From contig NZ_BLPG01000001.1 in the NCBI RefSeq assembly GCF_011764445.1, forward strand, positions 7,953,001 to 8,017,000: a DNA stretch of 64,000 nucleotides. The letters are read 5' to 3'. The translations under genes and the position numbers were made by a program. This DNA is from Phytohabitans rumicis. Its GTDB lineage: Bacteria; Actinomycetota; Actinomycetes; Mycobacteriales; Micromonosporaceae. The notes beneath the pieces were generated by a model. That model searched no databases and was not told where the DNA came from. It saw only the letters and a list, made by a program, of their open reading frames with translations. Positions 56,636 through 64,000 of the stretch are shown here, piece after piece. Numbering within the stretch: position 1 is the stretch's first letter; each line of letters begins with the position of its first letter.

Positions 56636-58344
56636 GCGTTTGCCTCCATTACTGAGCGCAGGATCAGGGCCAGCGACGTCGCGCCGGCGTCCGGGGTGCC
56701 GCGGCTGCGTTCGCCGTGCGGCCGCGCCCGGCCTCGTTTCGGTAGCAGATCCGCGGTCGACCGGGCGGCGTGCTCGGCCACCGGCACCGCAGCCGCCAGC
56801 GCGGCACGGGCGCCCTCGGACGCCGCCGCCCGAAACGCGTCCCGGAACGGCACCAGCACGTCCACCATCGTCTTGTCGCCGACCTTCGCGCCGCCGGCGG
56901 CCACCACCGCGGCCACGGCCGCGTCGACGGCGGCGGCCAGCGCGGCCGCGTCCGGCTCGGCGCGGTCGCCCACGCTCTCGCCGAACGCGCGCAGGGCCAC
57001 ACCCCACAGCGCGCCCGAGGTGCCGCCGGCGCGGTCGGCCCAGGCGTCCCCGGCGTGCCGCAGCGCGGTGCCGGTGCCGCCGCCCGCCGCGACCACGCGG
57101 CCGGCGGCGTCGAGCGCCGCGTGCGCCCCGCGCCGCATGCCGATGCCGTGGTCGCCGTCGCCGGCCACCGCGTCCAGCCGGCCGAGCTCGTCCGCGTGCG
57201 CGTCGACCGTCAAAACCGCCGCGGCCAACGCGTCCCGCACGGCCGCGGCGCCGCGCCGGCTGCCATCGGGTGCCACCTTGATGATCTGAGTACGCCCAGC
57301 GGGCTCGCCGGTTGGTCGCTCGCTGGCGGGCGGGGTGGCGCCGCCCTTGCGGTACGCGGGCGTGCTCGCCCCGGCGTGCCACAGCCGTTCCAGCTCCTCG
57401 TCCAGCCAGCACAGGGTGAGCGAGACGCCGGCCATGTCGAGGCTGGTGACCAGCTCGCCGACCTCCGGCTCGACCACCGCCACGCCGGCCGCCTCCAACC
57501 GGTCGGCGACCGCGCCGTACAGGACGAACAGCTCCTCGTACTTGACCGAGCCGAGTCCATTGAGGACGGCGACCGCTCGCGCGCCCCGGGCCGCCGGCAG
57601 GTCGTCGGGCAGCTCGGCCAGCAGCGGGTCGACGAGCCGGCCGGCCAGCTCCCGCGCGGTCGGCACGTCCGTCTCGTCGATGCCCGGCTCGCCGTGGATG
57701 CCCATGCCGACCGCCATCCGTCCACTAGGGACGGTGAAGAGTGGCTCGCCGGCGCCGGGCAGGGTGCACCCGCCGAAGGCCACGCCGAGCGTGCGGGTGC
57801 GGTCGTTGGCCCGCCGCGCGATCCGCGCCACCTCGTCCAGCGGGCGGCCCTCGGCACTCGCGGCGCCGGCCGCCTTGTAGACCACCAGCCCGCCGGCGAT
57901 GCCGCGGCGCAGGTCCCGCCGGTCCGGGGGAGCGCTGGAGATGTCGTCGGTGACGAGGACGGTCTCGCAGGGTATGCCCTCGGCGCGCAGCCGCGCCTGG
58001 GCCTGGTCGAAGTGGAGCACGTCGCCGGCGTAGTTGCCGTAGGAGAGCAGCACTCCGCGGCCCCGCTGGGCGGCCATGGCGACGGCGTACACCTGCTGGG
58101 CCGACGGCGAGGCGAAGAGGTTGCCCATCGCCGCGCCGTGCGCGAGCCCGGGGCCGACCAGGCCGGCGAACGCGGGGTAGTGGCCGGACCCGCCGCCGAT
58201 GACGAGCGCGACCTGGGATGCCTCCTCGGCGGTGCGGCGCACCACCCCGCCCGAACTGCGCCGGACCCACGGCGCGAACGCCCGCGCGAACCCGGCCGCG
58301 GACTCGTCAGCGAAGCGGGTCGGGTCGTTCGCCAGGTGGGTCAC
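56632..58344 (-). CDS. lerK: DhaKL-type L-erythrulose kinase (LerK-like)
   Basis: 570 residues: DhaK domain (about 1-330) with the substrate-binding His in '[14 protein letters not shown]', and DhaL ATP domain (about 375-570) with metal Asps in '[16 protein letters not shown]' and '[14 protein letters not shown]'. A single-chain ATP-dependent kinase for dihydroxyacetone-like ketoses; with the TIM- and RpiB-like genes, L-erythrulose is the likely substrate. GTG 58344 has GGAGG upstream. First gene of the six-gene operon, behind a LacI-type operator. Confidence 0.8.
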   Translation of the reverse strand: MTHLANDPTRFADESAAGFARAFAPWVRRSSGGVVRRTAEEASQVALVIGGGSGHYPAFAGLVGPGLAHGAAMGNLFASPSAQQVYAVAMAAQRGRGVLLSYGNYAGDVLHFDQAQARLRAEGIPCETVLVTDDISSAPPDRRDLRRGIAGGLVVYKAAGAASAEGRPLDEVARIARRANDRTRTLGVAFGGCTLPGAGEPLFTVPSGRMAVGMGIHGEPGIDETDVPTARELAGRLVDPLLAELPDDLPAARGARAVAVLNGLGSVKYEELFVLYGAVADRLEAAGVAVVEPEVGELVTSLDMAGVSLTLCWLDEELERLWHAGASTPAYRKGGATPPASERPTGEPAGRTQIIKVAPDGSRRGAAAVRDALAAAVLTVDAHADELGRLDAVAGDGDHGIGMRRGAHAALDAAGRVVAAGGGTGTALRHAGDAWADRAGGTSGALWGVALRAFGESVGDRAEPDAAALAAAVDAAVAAVVAAGGAKVGDKTMVDVLVPFRDAFRAAASEGARAALAAAVPVAEHAARSTADLLPKRGRARPHGERSRGTPDAGATSLALILRSVMEANA

Positions 58345-58359
58345 CAGGGCACCTCCGTA

Positions 58360-58375
58360 CTTGAAACGTGTCAAG
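58360..58375. promoter_or_regulatory. LacI operator 1 (kinase / SMP-30 divergent)
   Basis: CTTGA / AACGTG / TCAAG, an inverted repeat between the divergent kinase operon and SMP-30 gene. It shares TTGAAACnnnTCAA with the 60622 and 60732 sites. Confidence 0.7.
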
Positions 58376-58405
58376 CATAGCAGGACCCCTGTCATACTTG
58401 GCTAC

Positions 58406-59319
58406 ATGCTGAAGCTGGTGGCTGCCAGGGCTGAGCTTGAAACGTTGTACAGCGGGACGCGGTGGGGCGAAGGCCCGGTGTGGCTGCCGGCGACCGGGCG
58501 CCTGCGGTGGAGCGACATCCCCAACGACCGGATCCTGGAGTACGCGCCGGACACCGGCCAGACGTCCGTCTACCGCGCCCCGGCCGGCTTCGCCAACGGC
58601 CGCACCCTGGACCACGCCGGCGCGGTGGTGCAATGCTCACACGGCCGGCGGGCGGTCGAACGCGACACCGGCGCCGCCGCGACCACCATCGTCGACGCGT
58701 GGGACGGCAAGCGGCTCAACTCGCCGAACGACGTCGTGGTCGCCGCCGACGGCGCGATCTGGTTCACCGACCCGCCGTACGGCATCCTCTCCGACAAGCA
58801 GGGCCACGTCGCCGAGCCGGAGTACGACGGCTGCTACGTCTTCCGGTACGACGAGCGGACCGGCCGGATCGCGCCGATGGTGACCGACATGGTCCACCCC
58901 AACGGGCTCGCCTTCGCCCCCGACGGCCGCACCCTGTACGTGTCGGACACCTCGGTCCTGCACCGCCCCGACGGCCACCACCACATCCGCGCCTACGACG
59001 TGGTCGCCGGGAAGTGTTCGCGCGGCCGGGTGTTCGCCGAGATCGACCCCGGCTGCCCGGACGGCTTCCGCGTCGACGGCGCGGGCCGCCTCTGGACGTC
59101 GAGCGCGGACTCCGTCCAAGTCCTAACCCAGACGGCGCCCAGGTAGCCCGCATCCCCGTCCCCGAACCCGTCTCCAACCTCTGCTTCGCCCCCGGTTACC
59201 TCTACATAACGGCGGCAACCTCCCTCTACCGCCTCCCCCTCGGGGTTGGGTGTGAACCGCGCAGGGTGAGGCCGCGGGAGCAACGGCCCGCACCGCGACG
59301 GACATCGCGGCAGCCCTGA
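58406..59319 (+). CDS. SMP-30/gluconolactonase-family protein, frameshifted
   Basis: About 300 residues of the SMP-30 beta-propeller: metal Glu in 'RWGEGPVWLPATGRL', Asn in 'LNSPNDVVVAADGAIWFTD' and 'MVHPNGLAFAPDGRTLYVSD'. It would hydrolyse a sugar lactone, here plausibly apionolactone. A base is missing near 59121-59128; restoring it gives SVQVL-NPDGAQVARIPVPE. The C-terminal tail after about 59245 (GCEPRRVRPREQ...) is encoded by the inverted copy of the 60-bp repeat, so the native end was probably altered by that repeat. Divergent from the kinase operon. Confidence 0.8.
59258..59314. repeat. CTAG-linked intergenic repeat, copy 4 (inverted)
   Basis: Reverse complement of the core seen at 16604, 23659 and 27121 (GGCTGCCGCGATGTCCG... 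to CCTCACCCTGCGCG), followed by CTAG at 59324-59327. It overlaps the 3' end of the SMP-30 frame and adjoins the hairpin at 59327. Confidence 0.65.
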
Positions 59320-59326
59320 ATATCTA

Positions 59327-59391
59327 GCGGTGATCATGGAGTTAGCTGCGTGGGAGAGCGCTCTCAGTGCTGCTAACTCCATGATCACCGC
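59327..59391. repeat. 20-bp perfect inverted repeat with palindromic loop
   Basis: GCGGTGATCATGGAGTTAGC (59327-59346) and its exact complement (59372-59391) flank a 25-base loop that contains GAGAGCGCTCTC (59354-59365), itself a perfect palindrome. It may act as terminator for the SMP-30 gene or be a mobile repeat. The loop palindrome also resembles LacI-family cellulase operators. Confidence 0.75.
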
Positions 59392-59444
59392 GTGGGTGAC
59401 CCGGGGGCGCGGGGCGGGGAGAGGGAGGGGGAGGGGTCAGGGGG

Positions 59445-59837
59445 CTAGGGGCGGGGGATTTCGGCGCCGCACTCGATCAAGGTGTCGGTTACCACGCGGA
59501 TGGCGTTGAGGGCGCGGGGGAAGCCGGCGTATTGGACCACGTGGATGACGGTTTCTAGGATTTCGGTGGGGGTTAGGCCGGCGTTCAGGGCGCCTCTGGT
59601 GTGGCCGCGCAGTTGGGGCTCCAGGCCACCGAGCGCGACCAGGGCGCCGAGCGTGATCATCTCGCGTTGGGCCAGCGTGAGGCCCGGGCGCGAGTAGATG
59701 TCGCCGAAGTTGAACTCGATGCCGTAGCGCGCCAGATCCTGGGCGAGGCCGGTCTGCATGGCGATCAGACCGTCCGCCTTTCCCGCGCCGTACAGCTCCT
59801 CGAACTTGCGCTTGCCCTGCTCCAGCCTGTCTGTCAC
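59445..59837 (-). CDS. Carboxymuconolactone decarboxylase-family protein
   Basis: 130 residues of CMD type, without CxxC: 'YSRPGLTLAQREMITLGALV' and 'HTRGALNAGLTPTEILETVI' carry the conserved core. Start GTG 59837 with AGGGG upstream, 7 bases after the SDR stop, so an operon. Members include true decarboxylases and lactone-acting enzymes; reaction here unknown. Its stop is a TAG inside CTAG. Confidence 0.8.
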   Translation of the reverse strand: MTDRLEQGKRKFEELYGAGKADGLIAMQTGLAQDLARYGIEFNFGDIYSRPGLTLAQREMITLGALVALGGLEPQLRGHTRGALNAGLTPTEILETVIHVVQYAGFPRALNAIRVVTDTLIECGAEIPRP

Positions 59838-59846
59838 GGATACCCC

Positions 59847-60599
59847 TCAGATCGAATGCCCGCCGTCGAGCGGCAGGACGACACCGGTGATGTTGACGGC
59901 GGCGGGCGAGGCCAGGAACACGACCGCCTCGGCCAGGTGGTCCGGCTCGCCGAGCAGCCGGGTCGGGATCTGGGCGAGCAGCGCCTCCCGGCGTTCCGGC
60001 GTGTCCCGGTCCCGGCCGGGCGTGGCCTGCGCGCCGGGGGCCAGGCAGTTGACCGTGACGCGCTGCTCGGCCACCTCGATGGCGAGCGCCTTGGTCAGGC
60101 CGACCACGCCCGCCTTGGCGGCCGCGTACGCGGTGGCGCCGCGGACCAGCCGGCCGCCGGCGATGGCGGCGACCGAGGCGATGTTGACGATCCGCCCGTG
60201 CCGCTGGGCCAGCATCGACGGCAGGGCGGCCCGGGTGACGTTGAAGACGGTGGTGAGGTTGCGGTTGACCTGGGTCGTCCAGGTCTCGTAGCTCATCTCG
60301 TGGAAGAACTGCACCGCGCCGCCGCCCGCGCCGTTGACCAGGATGTCGACGGCGCCCCACTCGTCGGCGACGCGACCGACGGCGGCCTGGACGGCCGCGA
60401 AGTCGGTGAGGTCGACCGGCTCGGCCAGCGCGTCGACGCCGTGCCCGCGGACCCGCTCGGCGACCGCGGCGAGGCCGTCGGCGTTCAGGTCGAGTCCGGC
60501 GACCCGGGCGCCCGCGGCGGCCAGGTGCTCGGCGATGACGGTGCCCAGGGCGCCCGCGGCGCCGGTGACGATGGCTCGGTTGCCCGACAGAGAGATCAC
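59847..60599 (-). CDS. Short-chain dehydrogenase/reductase
   Basis: 250 residues: cofactor motif 'IVTGAAGALGTVIAEHLA', NAG-like 'ILVNGAGGGAVQF', Ser in 'RIVNIASVAAIAGG' and YxxxK in 'ATAYAAAKAGVVGL'. Asp after strand 2 ('VAGLDLNADG') favours NAD(H). Start GTG 60599. First gene of a two-gene unit behind LacI operator 2, so it probably oxidises a sugar, sugar acid or tetrulose in the same pathway. Confidence 0.88.
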   Translation of the reverse strand: MISLSGNRAIVTGAAGALGTVIAEHLAAAGARVAGLDLNADGLAAVAERVRGHGVDALAEPVDLTDFAAVQAAVGRVADEWGAVDILVNGAGGGAVQFFHEMSYETWTTQVNRNLTTVFNVTRAALPSMLAQRHGRIVNIASVAAIAGGRLVRGATAYAAAKAGVVGLTKALAIEVAEQRVTVNCLAPGAQATPGRDRDTPERREALLAQIPTRLLGEPDHLAEAVVFLASPAAVNITGVVLPLDGGHSI

Positions 60600-60621
60600 C
60601 TCGCCATTGTTCGGTCGTTAC

Positions 60622-60635
60622 TTGAAACCTGTCAA
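60622..60635. promoter_or_regulatory. LacI operator 2 (upstream of SDR)
   Basis: TTGAAACCTGTCAA, matching the 58361 site in 12 of 14 positions. It is 22 bases upstream of the SDR start. Confidence 0.65.
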
Positions 60636-60731
60636 ACGCCGGCCATTGTTACGCGGGCTCGCCGAGACTGCGGAGTAGCCTCTGGACATGTGAGATCCTT
60701 GACAGTCCGTCGGTCGCCGGTCTAGCCTCCC

Positions 60732-60749
60732 CTTTGAAACGCTTCAAAG
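60732..60749. promoter_or_regulatory. LacI operator 3 (upstream of ABC operon)
   Basis: CTTTGAAACGCTTCAAAG, a near-perfect 18-base palindrome (7-base arms CTTTGAA/TTCAAAG), 27 bases before the binding-protein start; the best-formed of the three sites. Confidence 0.75.
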
Positions 60750-60776
60750 TCCCGCCGCGCTTCACGAGGAGGAAAT

Positions 60777-62095
60777 GTGTCGGTTGCAATGACAGGGCGC
60801 CGCGGCTGGGCCCTGCGGCTGACGGCCGCAGCGGGGGCGGCGCTGGTGCTGGCCGGGTGTGCGTCGGACGGCGGTTCCGGGAGCGGTGGCTCCACGCCGG
60901 ACAAGTTCACCCTGCTGACCCCGGCCGAAAACGCGATCATCCGCAACGAGCTGACCACGCTGTCCAAGAACGCGTGCGGCACGGCCGAGCAGGCTCTGCC
61001 GCTCAATAGTGAGACCGTCGCACAGTCCGACGTCGTCCAGAAGATCACGCTCCTGGCCAGCCAGGACGCCCTGCCGGTGATGTTCGTGGCCGGCACCGCC
61101 CAGGTGAAGCCGACCGGCGACCTGGGCAAGGGCAAGCTGATCGTCGACTACGAGCAGACGCTCAAGGACCTCGGCGTCTGGGACGACATCCTGCCCGCCG
61201 CCGCGTCGACCGTGAAGTCGGCGTACGGCTCCATGGCGTCCCTGCCGTTCCAGTACAACATCGAAGGCATCTTCTACAACAAGAAGCTCTTCGCCGACCA
61301 CGGTGTCACCGCGCCGCAGACCTGGGACGACCTGGTCAAGGCGGCGCAGACCCTCAAGGCCGCCGGCGTGGTGCCGATCACCGAGGCCGGCAGCCAGGGC
61401 TGGCCCATCACCCGGCTGATCGGCATGTACATCTTCCGCAGCCTCGGCCCGGACGCGCTGACCGCCGTCAAGAACGGCCAGGCCAAGCTCACCGATCCGC
61501 AGTACGTGGCGGCCGCCAAGGCCGTCGCCGACCTGGGCGCCGCCGGGTACTTCGGCGAGGGCGTCACCTCCCGCAGCACCGACGCGGCGAACGCCCAGTT
61601 CCTCAACGGGCAGGCGGCCATGATGTACAACGGCTCCTGGTTCCTGGCCAACCTCAACGACCCGAAGCAGAACAAGGTCGGTGCGGAGAACGTCGGGTTC
61701 ATCCCGTTCCCGACGGTGGCGGGCGGCAAGGGCGACAGCGGCCAGTGGCCGGCGAACGCCGGTGCGGCGACCGCGCTGTCCACCAAGGCGTACGGGCCGA
61801 AGGTCGGCGACTGGCTGAAGTGCGTCGCCGAGAACTACGGCAGCAGCGTCATGCAGAATCAGGGCGTGATCTCCGGCTTCAAGCTGAACCAGCCGGTCAG
61901 CAACGTCCCCCGCTCACCAAGCAGCTGCAGGAAATCGTGAGCCAGGCCAGAGCGACGGTGCTGTGGTTCGAGGCGCTCTTCGACGCGAAGACGACCTCGG
62001 ACGCGCAGACCAACGTGGCCCTGCTGCTCACCGGCAAGGTATCGCCGGACAAGTACATGGCCACGCTCCAGGCCGACCTGGACCAGGCGCGCTGA
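60777..62095 (+). CDS. Sugar ABC transporter substrate-binding lipoprotein, frameshifted
   Basis: About 439 residues. Signal with lipobox LAGC ('LTAAAGAALVLAGCASDG'). SBP family 1 body: 'FQYNIEGIFYNKKLFADHGV' and 'GQAAMMYNGSWFLANLNDPK'. The frame breaks in the C run 61907-61911; adding one C joins 'QPVSNVPP' to 'LTKQLQEIVSQARATVLWFE'. GTG 60777 has AGGAGGAAAT directly upstream. Captures the branched sugar or sugar acid used by the LacI-controlled locus; specificity inferred from context. Confidence 0.87.
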
Positions 62096-62108
62096 GGGAA
62101 GGACCACG

Positions 62109-62993
62109 TTGCACAGCGTCCTGGGTGACAAGAAGGCCGTACTGATCCTTCTCGGTCCCGCGCTGCTCGTCTACACGCTCGTCAAGCTGGTGCCGGTGTT
62201 CTGGTCGTTGGGTTTGACCTTCTACACCGGTAACCCGCTTGGCGGGTTCGAGTTCGTCGGACTGGACAACTTCAGCCGGTTCATCGCCGACCCGCAGGCG
62301 CGGTCGGCGCTGTGGTTCACGCTGAAGTACGCGTTCGTGCTGTCGGTCGGCCAGATCGTGCTGGGGTACGCGCTGGCCCTGTTGTACGTCTTCGTGCTCC
62401 GGCGGGCGTCGAACTTCGTGCGTACCGTCGTGTTCTTCCCGACCGTGCTGCCCACGGTCGCGGTCGCGCTGCTGTTCAACAGCCTGTTCGCGACCGGGCA
62501 GCAGCAGGGACCGGTGAACGCGGGGCTGGAGGCGGCCGGACTGTCCTCGGTGGACTGGTTCTCCACCGGCGGCGGCACGTTCGTGGTCGCCATCGTGATG
62601 GAGCTGTGGCGGTCCATGGGCTTCTTCGCCGTCCTGCTCTACGCCGGCCTCCTCGACATCCCGGAGGAGACCCTGGAGGCGGCCAGGATCGAGGGCGCGA
62701 CCGGATGGCGGCTGGTACGCCACGTGGTCCTGCCGCTGTCCCTGCCGATCCTGCTGTCCACGGTCATCTTCAGCGTGAACAACACGCTGAAGGTCTTCGA
62801 CACCCTGCTGGCCCTCAACAACGGCGGGCCGGGCGGGGAGACCACGCCGCTGACGCTCTACATGTACCGCACCGTGTTCAACTACGCCGACTACGGATAC
62901 GGCAGCACGATCGCGCTCGTCCTGACCATCATGTGCCTGATGGTGACGCTCGTCGTGTTCCGGTCGGCCCGACGCGACATCACGGGGTCCTGA
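62109..62993 (+). CDS. Carbohydrate ABC transporter permease (CUT1, MalF-like)
   Basis: 294 residues, six spans, coupling loop 'EETLEAARIEGATGWRLVRH'. Start TTG 62109 with GGAAGGA upstream; no better ATG/GTG fits the family length. Coupled to the next permease gene (TGATG overlap). Confidence 0.88.
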   Translation: MHSVLGDKKAVLILLGPALLVYTLVKLVPVFWSLGLTFYTGNPLGGFEFVGLDNFSRFIADPQARSALWFTLKYAFVLSVGQIVLGYALALLYVFVLRRASNFVRTVVFFPTVLPTVAVALLFNSLFATGQQQGPVNAGLEAAGLSSVDWFSTGGGTFVVAIVMELWRSMGFFAVLLYAGLLDIPEETLEAARIEGATGWRLVRHVVLPLSLPILLSTVIFSVNNTLKVFDTLLALNNGGPGGETTPLTLYMYRTVFNYADYGYGSTIALVLTIMCLMVTLVVFRSARRDITGS

Positions 62994-63820
62994 TGAGGTT
63001 TCTGCGCCGTCTGCCGCTGCGCATCGGCCTCACCCTGCTGGTGGCCGTCGAGCTGTATCCGTTGGTGTGGCTGGTGCTCGGCTCGTTCAAGACGCAGGAC
63101 GAGTTCTTCTCCAAGCCGACCTGGGCGCTGCCCGAACAGCTGGACTTCCACAACTACACCGAGGCGTGGGCGGCCGGCGGCCTGGGGCGCAACGTGCTCA
63201 ACAGCGTGCTGGTGACCGTGCCGGCGCTCGTCCTCATGATCGCGCTCGGCGTCGCCGCCGCGTACGCGCTGGAAGTGATGGTGTGGCGCGGGCGCAACGC
63301 GGTCCTGCTCGCCTTCCTGGCCGGCATCATGATCCCGGGCCAGATGATCCTGGTGCCGCTGTTCACGGTGTACTTCGAGATCGGCCTGACCAACACGCTG
63401 TGGCCGCTCATCATCACGTACACCGTGATGGGCCTGCCGCTGACCGTGTTCCTGATGGCCGCGTACCTGCGGGCCATCCCGCGCGAGGTCTTCGAGTCGG
63501 CCACCGTGGACGGTGCCGGGATGCTGCGCTCGTTCTTCCGGATCGCCGTGCCGATGATGCGCAACGCCATCGTCACCATCGCGCTGGTCGAGTTCTTCAG
63601 CGTGTGGAACGACCTGCTCATCGCGCTCACCTTCACCACCCGGGACGAGCTGGCGACCGTCCAGGTGGGGCTGTTGCAGTTCAGCGACGAGTACGGATCG
63701 ACCCAGTACGGGCCGCTGTTCGCCGCCATCAGCATCAACGTCCTGGGTATCCTCGTGCTGTACCTGTTCCTGAACAAGCAGATCATGGCGGGCCTAGCGG
63801 CGGGGTCGGTGAAGGGATGA
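62993..63820 (+). CDS. Carbohydrate ABC transporter permease (CUT1, MalG-like)
   Basis: 275 residues, six spans, coupling loop 'FESATVDGAGMLRSFFRIAV'. ATG 62993 overlaps the preceding stop. Intact, ending SVKG-stop, and its stop overlaps the ATG of the next gene. Confidence 0.9.
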   Translation: MRFLRRLPLRIGLTLLVAVELYPLVWLVLGSFKTQDEFFSKPTWALPEQLDFHNYTEAWAAGGLGRNVLNSVLVTVPALVLMIALGVAAAYALEVMVWRGRNAVLLAFLAGIMIPGQMILVPLFTVYFEIGLTNTLWPLIITYTVMGLPLTVFLMAAYLRAIPREVFESATVDGAGMLRSFFRIAVPMMRNAIVTIALVEFFSVWNDLLIALTFTTRDELATVQVGLLQFSDEYGSTQYGPLFAAISINVLGILVLYLFLNKQIMAGLAAGSVKG

Positions 63821-64000
63821 GGCCGGTCACCATCGGCACGTCCGGGTTGGACAGTGTGGACCTCGCGCTCGCGATCCTCCGTTCGCCGTACGGCCAGGTC
63901 GACACGTCCAACGCGTACGCGCGGGGGCGCAGCGAGGCGGTGCTCGGCGAGGCGCTCCGTGCGGTCGGGGCGGGCACCGTCATCTTCTCCAAGGCCGACG
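63817..64000 (+). CDS. Aldo/keto reductase, N-terminal part (cut by window end)
   Basis: 61 residues visible: 'QVDTSNAYARGRSEAVLGEA' contains the catalytic Asp and Tyr of the aldo/keto reductase fold (DxxxxYG-like), and the N-terminus 'PVTIGTSGLDSVDLAL' fits aldose dehydrogenases. It is fourth in the ABC operon and probably oxidises the imported aldose to its lactone, the substrate of the SMP-30 protein. The gene continues beyond 64000. Confidence 0.75.
   Translation, partial: MRPVTIGTSGLDSVDLALAILRSPYGQVDTSNAYARGRSEAVLGEALRAVGAGTVIFSKAD

Noticed and set aside
58436-58450. Fourth LacI operator (CTTGAAACGTTGTAC) inside the SMP-30 gene
   Set aside because: Only the left half matches, the right arm TCAA is absent and it lies within coding sequence.

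Overview
The window is high-GC DNA with dense genes, frequent GTG starts, DHA2-type exporters, ECF sigma factors and secreted CBM2-linked carbohydrate enzymes. This points to a filamentous actinobacterium, most likely Micromonosporaceae; the family is an inference. I see no rRNA, tRNA, CRISPR array, insertion sequence or phage genes. The theme is plant and glycan carbohydrate use, with a small specialised-metabolism locus around p-aminobenzoate.

Layout: (1) 124-9504, an amino-sugar or fucoside locus: RpiR regulator, GH29 fucosidase, CUT1 ABC transporter, SIS isomerase, a divergent BadF-type kinase and a secreted beta-helix protein. (2) 9504-14842, ECF sigma factor with membrane partner, methyltransferase, hydrolase, glyoxalase, an ArsR-arsenate reductase fusion and a thioesterase. 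(3) 14983-23187, two DHA2 exporters (the second downstream of a MarR gene), an OmpA-like protein and an orphan sugar ABC transporter. (4) 23222-34448, a CE15-CBM2 glucuronoyl esterase, a voltage-gated channel, unknown genes, an iron alcohol dehydrogenase, and CBM2-GH62 and CBM2-GH43 arabinoxylan enzymes. (5) 34495-37271, a second ECF sigma system, a lipoprotein and an acetyltransferase. (6) 37428-47103, a heme-oxygenase-like DUF3050 protein, aminodeoxychorismate synthase, two AMP-forming ligases, a flavin monooxygenase and a class-IV aminotransferase or lyase. (7) 47147-52846, an M64 peptidase, a 163-bp tandem hairpin repeat, and a TetR/exporter pair. (8) 52831-64000, a LacI-controlled locus matching the D-apionate to L-erythrulose to erythrose-4-phosphate route, with its own ABC transporter and an aldo/keto reductase that runs off the window.

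How it fits together: GH62, GH43 and CE15 attack arabinoxylan and its lignin esters. Region 8 looks built for a branched plant sugar such as D-apiose: three matching LacI-type palindromes sit in front of its transcription units, and its six-gene catabolic operon ends with the lacI gene.

Two features shape the reading. Eleven genes carry a single-base -1 frameshift, nearly all in G or C runs and with both halves otherwise intact, so I treat them as probable undercalls in the sequence rather than pseudogenes. The window also carries several families of non-coding hairpin or CTAG-bounded repeats in gaps between genes, some of which supply the stop codons of flanking genes.
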